14,989 bases of DNA, from NCBI GenBank assembly GCA_038240335.1, contig JBBSDV010000069.1, positions 1-14,989 of the forward strand. Reading direction: 5' to 3'. Origin of the DNA: JBBSDV01 sp038240335 (GTDB lineage: Bacteria > Chloroflexota > Dehalococcoidia > DSTF01 > JACRBR01). The notes beneath the pieces are model-generated. The model was given only the letters and a program-made list of their open reading frames with translations, was not told where the DNA came from and ran no database searches. The translations under genes were made by a program, and so were the position numbers. This document shows, piece after piece, positions 14,362-14,989 of this stretch (positions are counted from its first letter, which is position 1; each line of letters begins with the position of its first letter).

Positions 14362-14989
14362 ATGAAGCTCTTTTCGAAGATTTTCGGCGACAACGACCGC
14401 GAGGTTCGTCGCTTCCTGCCGATCGTCGAGCAGGTCAACGCGCTCGAGTCCGAGACAGGGGCGCTGGCGGACGACGAGTTGCGCGCTAAGACCGAGGAGT
14501 TCCGTATGCGCCTCGAAGAAGGCGCGACAGTCGATGACCTGCTGCCAGAGGCCTTCGCGGTCGTGCGGGAGGCGGCGCGCCGGCAGGTCGGGCAGCGACC
14601 ATACGACGTGCAGATCATCGGCGCCATCGCGCTCCACCAGGGCAAGATCGCCGAGCTCAAGACCGGCGAGGGCAAGACGCTGACGGCCATTCTTGCACTG
14701 TATCTGAACGCCCTCGATGGCAAGGGCACGCACCTTGTCACCGTGAACGACTATCTCGCCAAGCGCGACGCCCAGTGGTACGGCCCTGTCTTCGACTCGC
14801 TCGGCCTGTCCCTCGCGGTGCTGCAGCACGAGGAGGCGTTCCTCTACGCGCGCGAGAAGCAATCCGACACCGAGAACATGGAGCACCTGAAGCCATGCAG
14901 CCGGCGCGAGGCATACGCCGCCGATGTCACGTACGGCACGAACCACGAGTTCGGCTTCGACTACCTTCGCGACAACATGGCGGTGACGC
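14362..14989 (+). CDS. secA: Preprotein translocase ATPase SecA, N-terminal part
   Basis: The first 209 codons of SecA, cut by the window end. Visible features are MKLFSKIFGDNDREVRRF, the region before nucleotide-binding domain 1 ending RPYDVQIIGAIALHQGKIAE (79-98), and Walker A KTGEGKT (100-106). After these come TVNDYLAKRDAQWYGPVF and the preprotein-contact region TYGTNHEFGFDYLRDNM (190-206). In the family SecA is the motor that pushes unfolded preproteins through SecYEG. The usual GMRHFDVQ of the Q motif area is GQRPYDVQ here. A Glu-rich, Chloroflexota-like stretch (EHEEAF-type, 156-180) precedes the YAADVTYGT motif. It is transcribed divergently from recG and the frame is intact to the edge. 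Confidence 0.95.
   Translation, partial: MKLFSKIFGDNDREVRRFLPIVEQVNALESETGALADDELRAKTEEFRMRLEEGATVDDLLPEAFAVVREAARRQVGQRPYDVQIIGAIALHQGKIAELKTGEGKTLTAILALYLNALDGKGTHLVTVNDYLAKRDAQWYGPVFDSLGLSLAVLQHEEAFLYAREKQSDTENMEHLKPCSRREAYAADVTYGTNHEFGFDYLRDNMAVT

Overview
The window is GC-rich (about two thirds G+C by eye) and reads as a chromosomal, origin-proximal housekeeping segment from a free-living bacterium. The gene content is a monoderm-type YidC with Jag, a long-form HPF, a YitJ-like homocysteine methyltransferase/MTHFR fusion, a RecG with a Thermotoga-like N-terminal extension, and a small MBL-fold protein of a type I remember from Dehalococcoidia. This points to the phylum Chloroflexota, possibly class Dehalococcoidia. 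The taxonomic call is inference from gene content and style. No rRNA, tRNA, CRISPR array, transposase or phage gene was seen.

Layout. Positions 1-104 hold the 5' end of an exported protein gene on the minus strand. It is divergent from hpf (460-1059, +) and the bifunctional methionine/folate gene (1201-3084, +). A long minus-strand block then runs from 9800 down to 3221: rpmH, rnpA, yidD, a beta-propeller lipoprotein, yidC, jag, a PfkB-family sugar kinase, parA and parB. Several of these genes overlap by four bases (rnpA/yidD, kinase/parA, parA/parB), so much of the block is probably translated as coupled operons. It joins ribosome and RNase P supply, membrane-protein insertion (YidD, YidC, Jag, perhaps the lipoprotein) and chromosome segregation. 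Two near-perfect parS sites lie inside it at 8968-8983 and 9007-9022, at the yidD/lipoprotein junction and about 4.9 kb from parB. Beyond rpmH there is a 722-bp gene-free stretch, an MBL-fold protein (10523-11158, +), recG (13980-11281, -) and the 5' part of secA (14362 to the window end, +).

Three patterns go beyond routine annotation. First, several intergenic regions carry degenerate arrays of seven-base units, each locus with its own unit sequence. At recG/secA two arrays face each other as a large inverted repeat. The gap upstream of the MBL gene holds the largest array (about 25 units) and may be a foldback too. Second, three plus-strand genes (hpf, the methyltransferase/MTHFR fusion, the MBL gene) have a -10-like hexamer ending 6-7 bases before the ATG and no Shine-Dalgarno sequence, which suggests leaderless mRNAs. 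Third, the MBL-fold protein has lost most of the metal-binding histidines expected for its family. No wholly new multi-gene system is visible. The best candidates for new biology are the parS-bearing ribosome/insertase/segregation operon with its unusual lipoprotein, the heptamer arrays and the MBL pseudo-enzyme.
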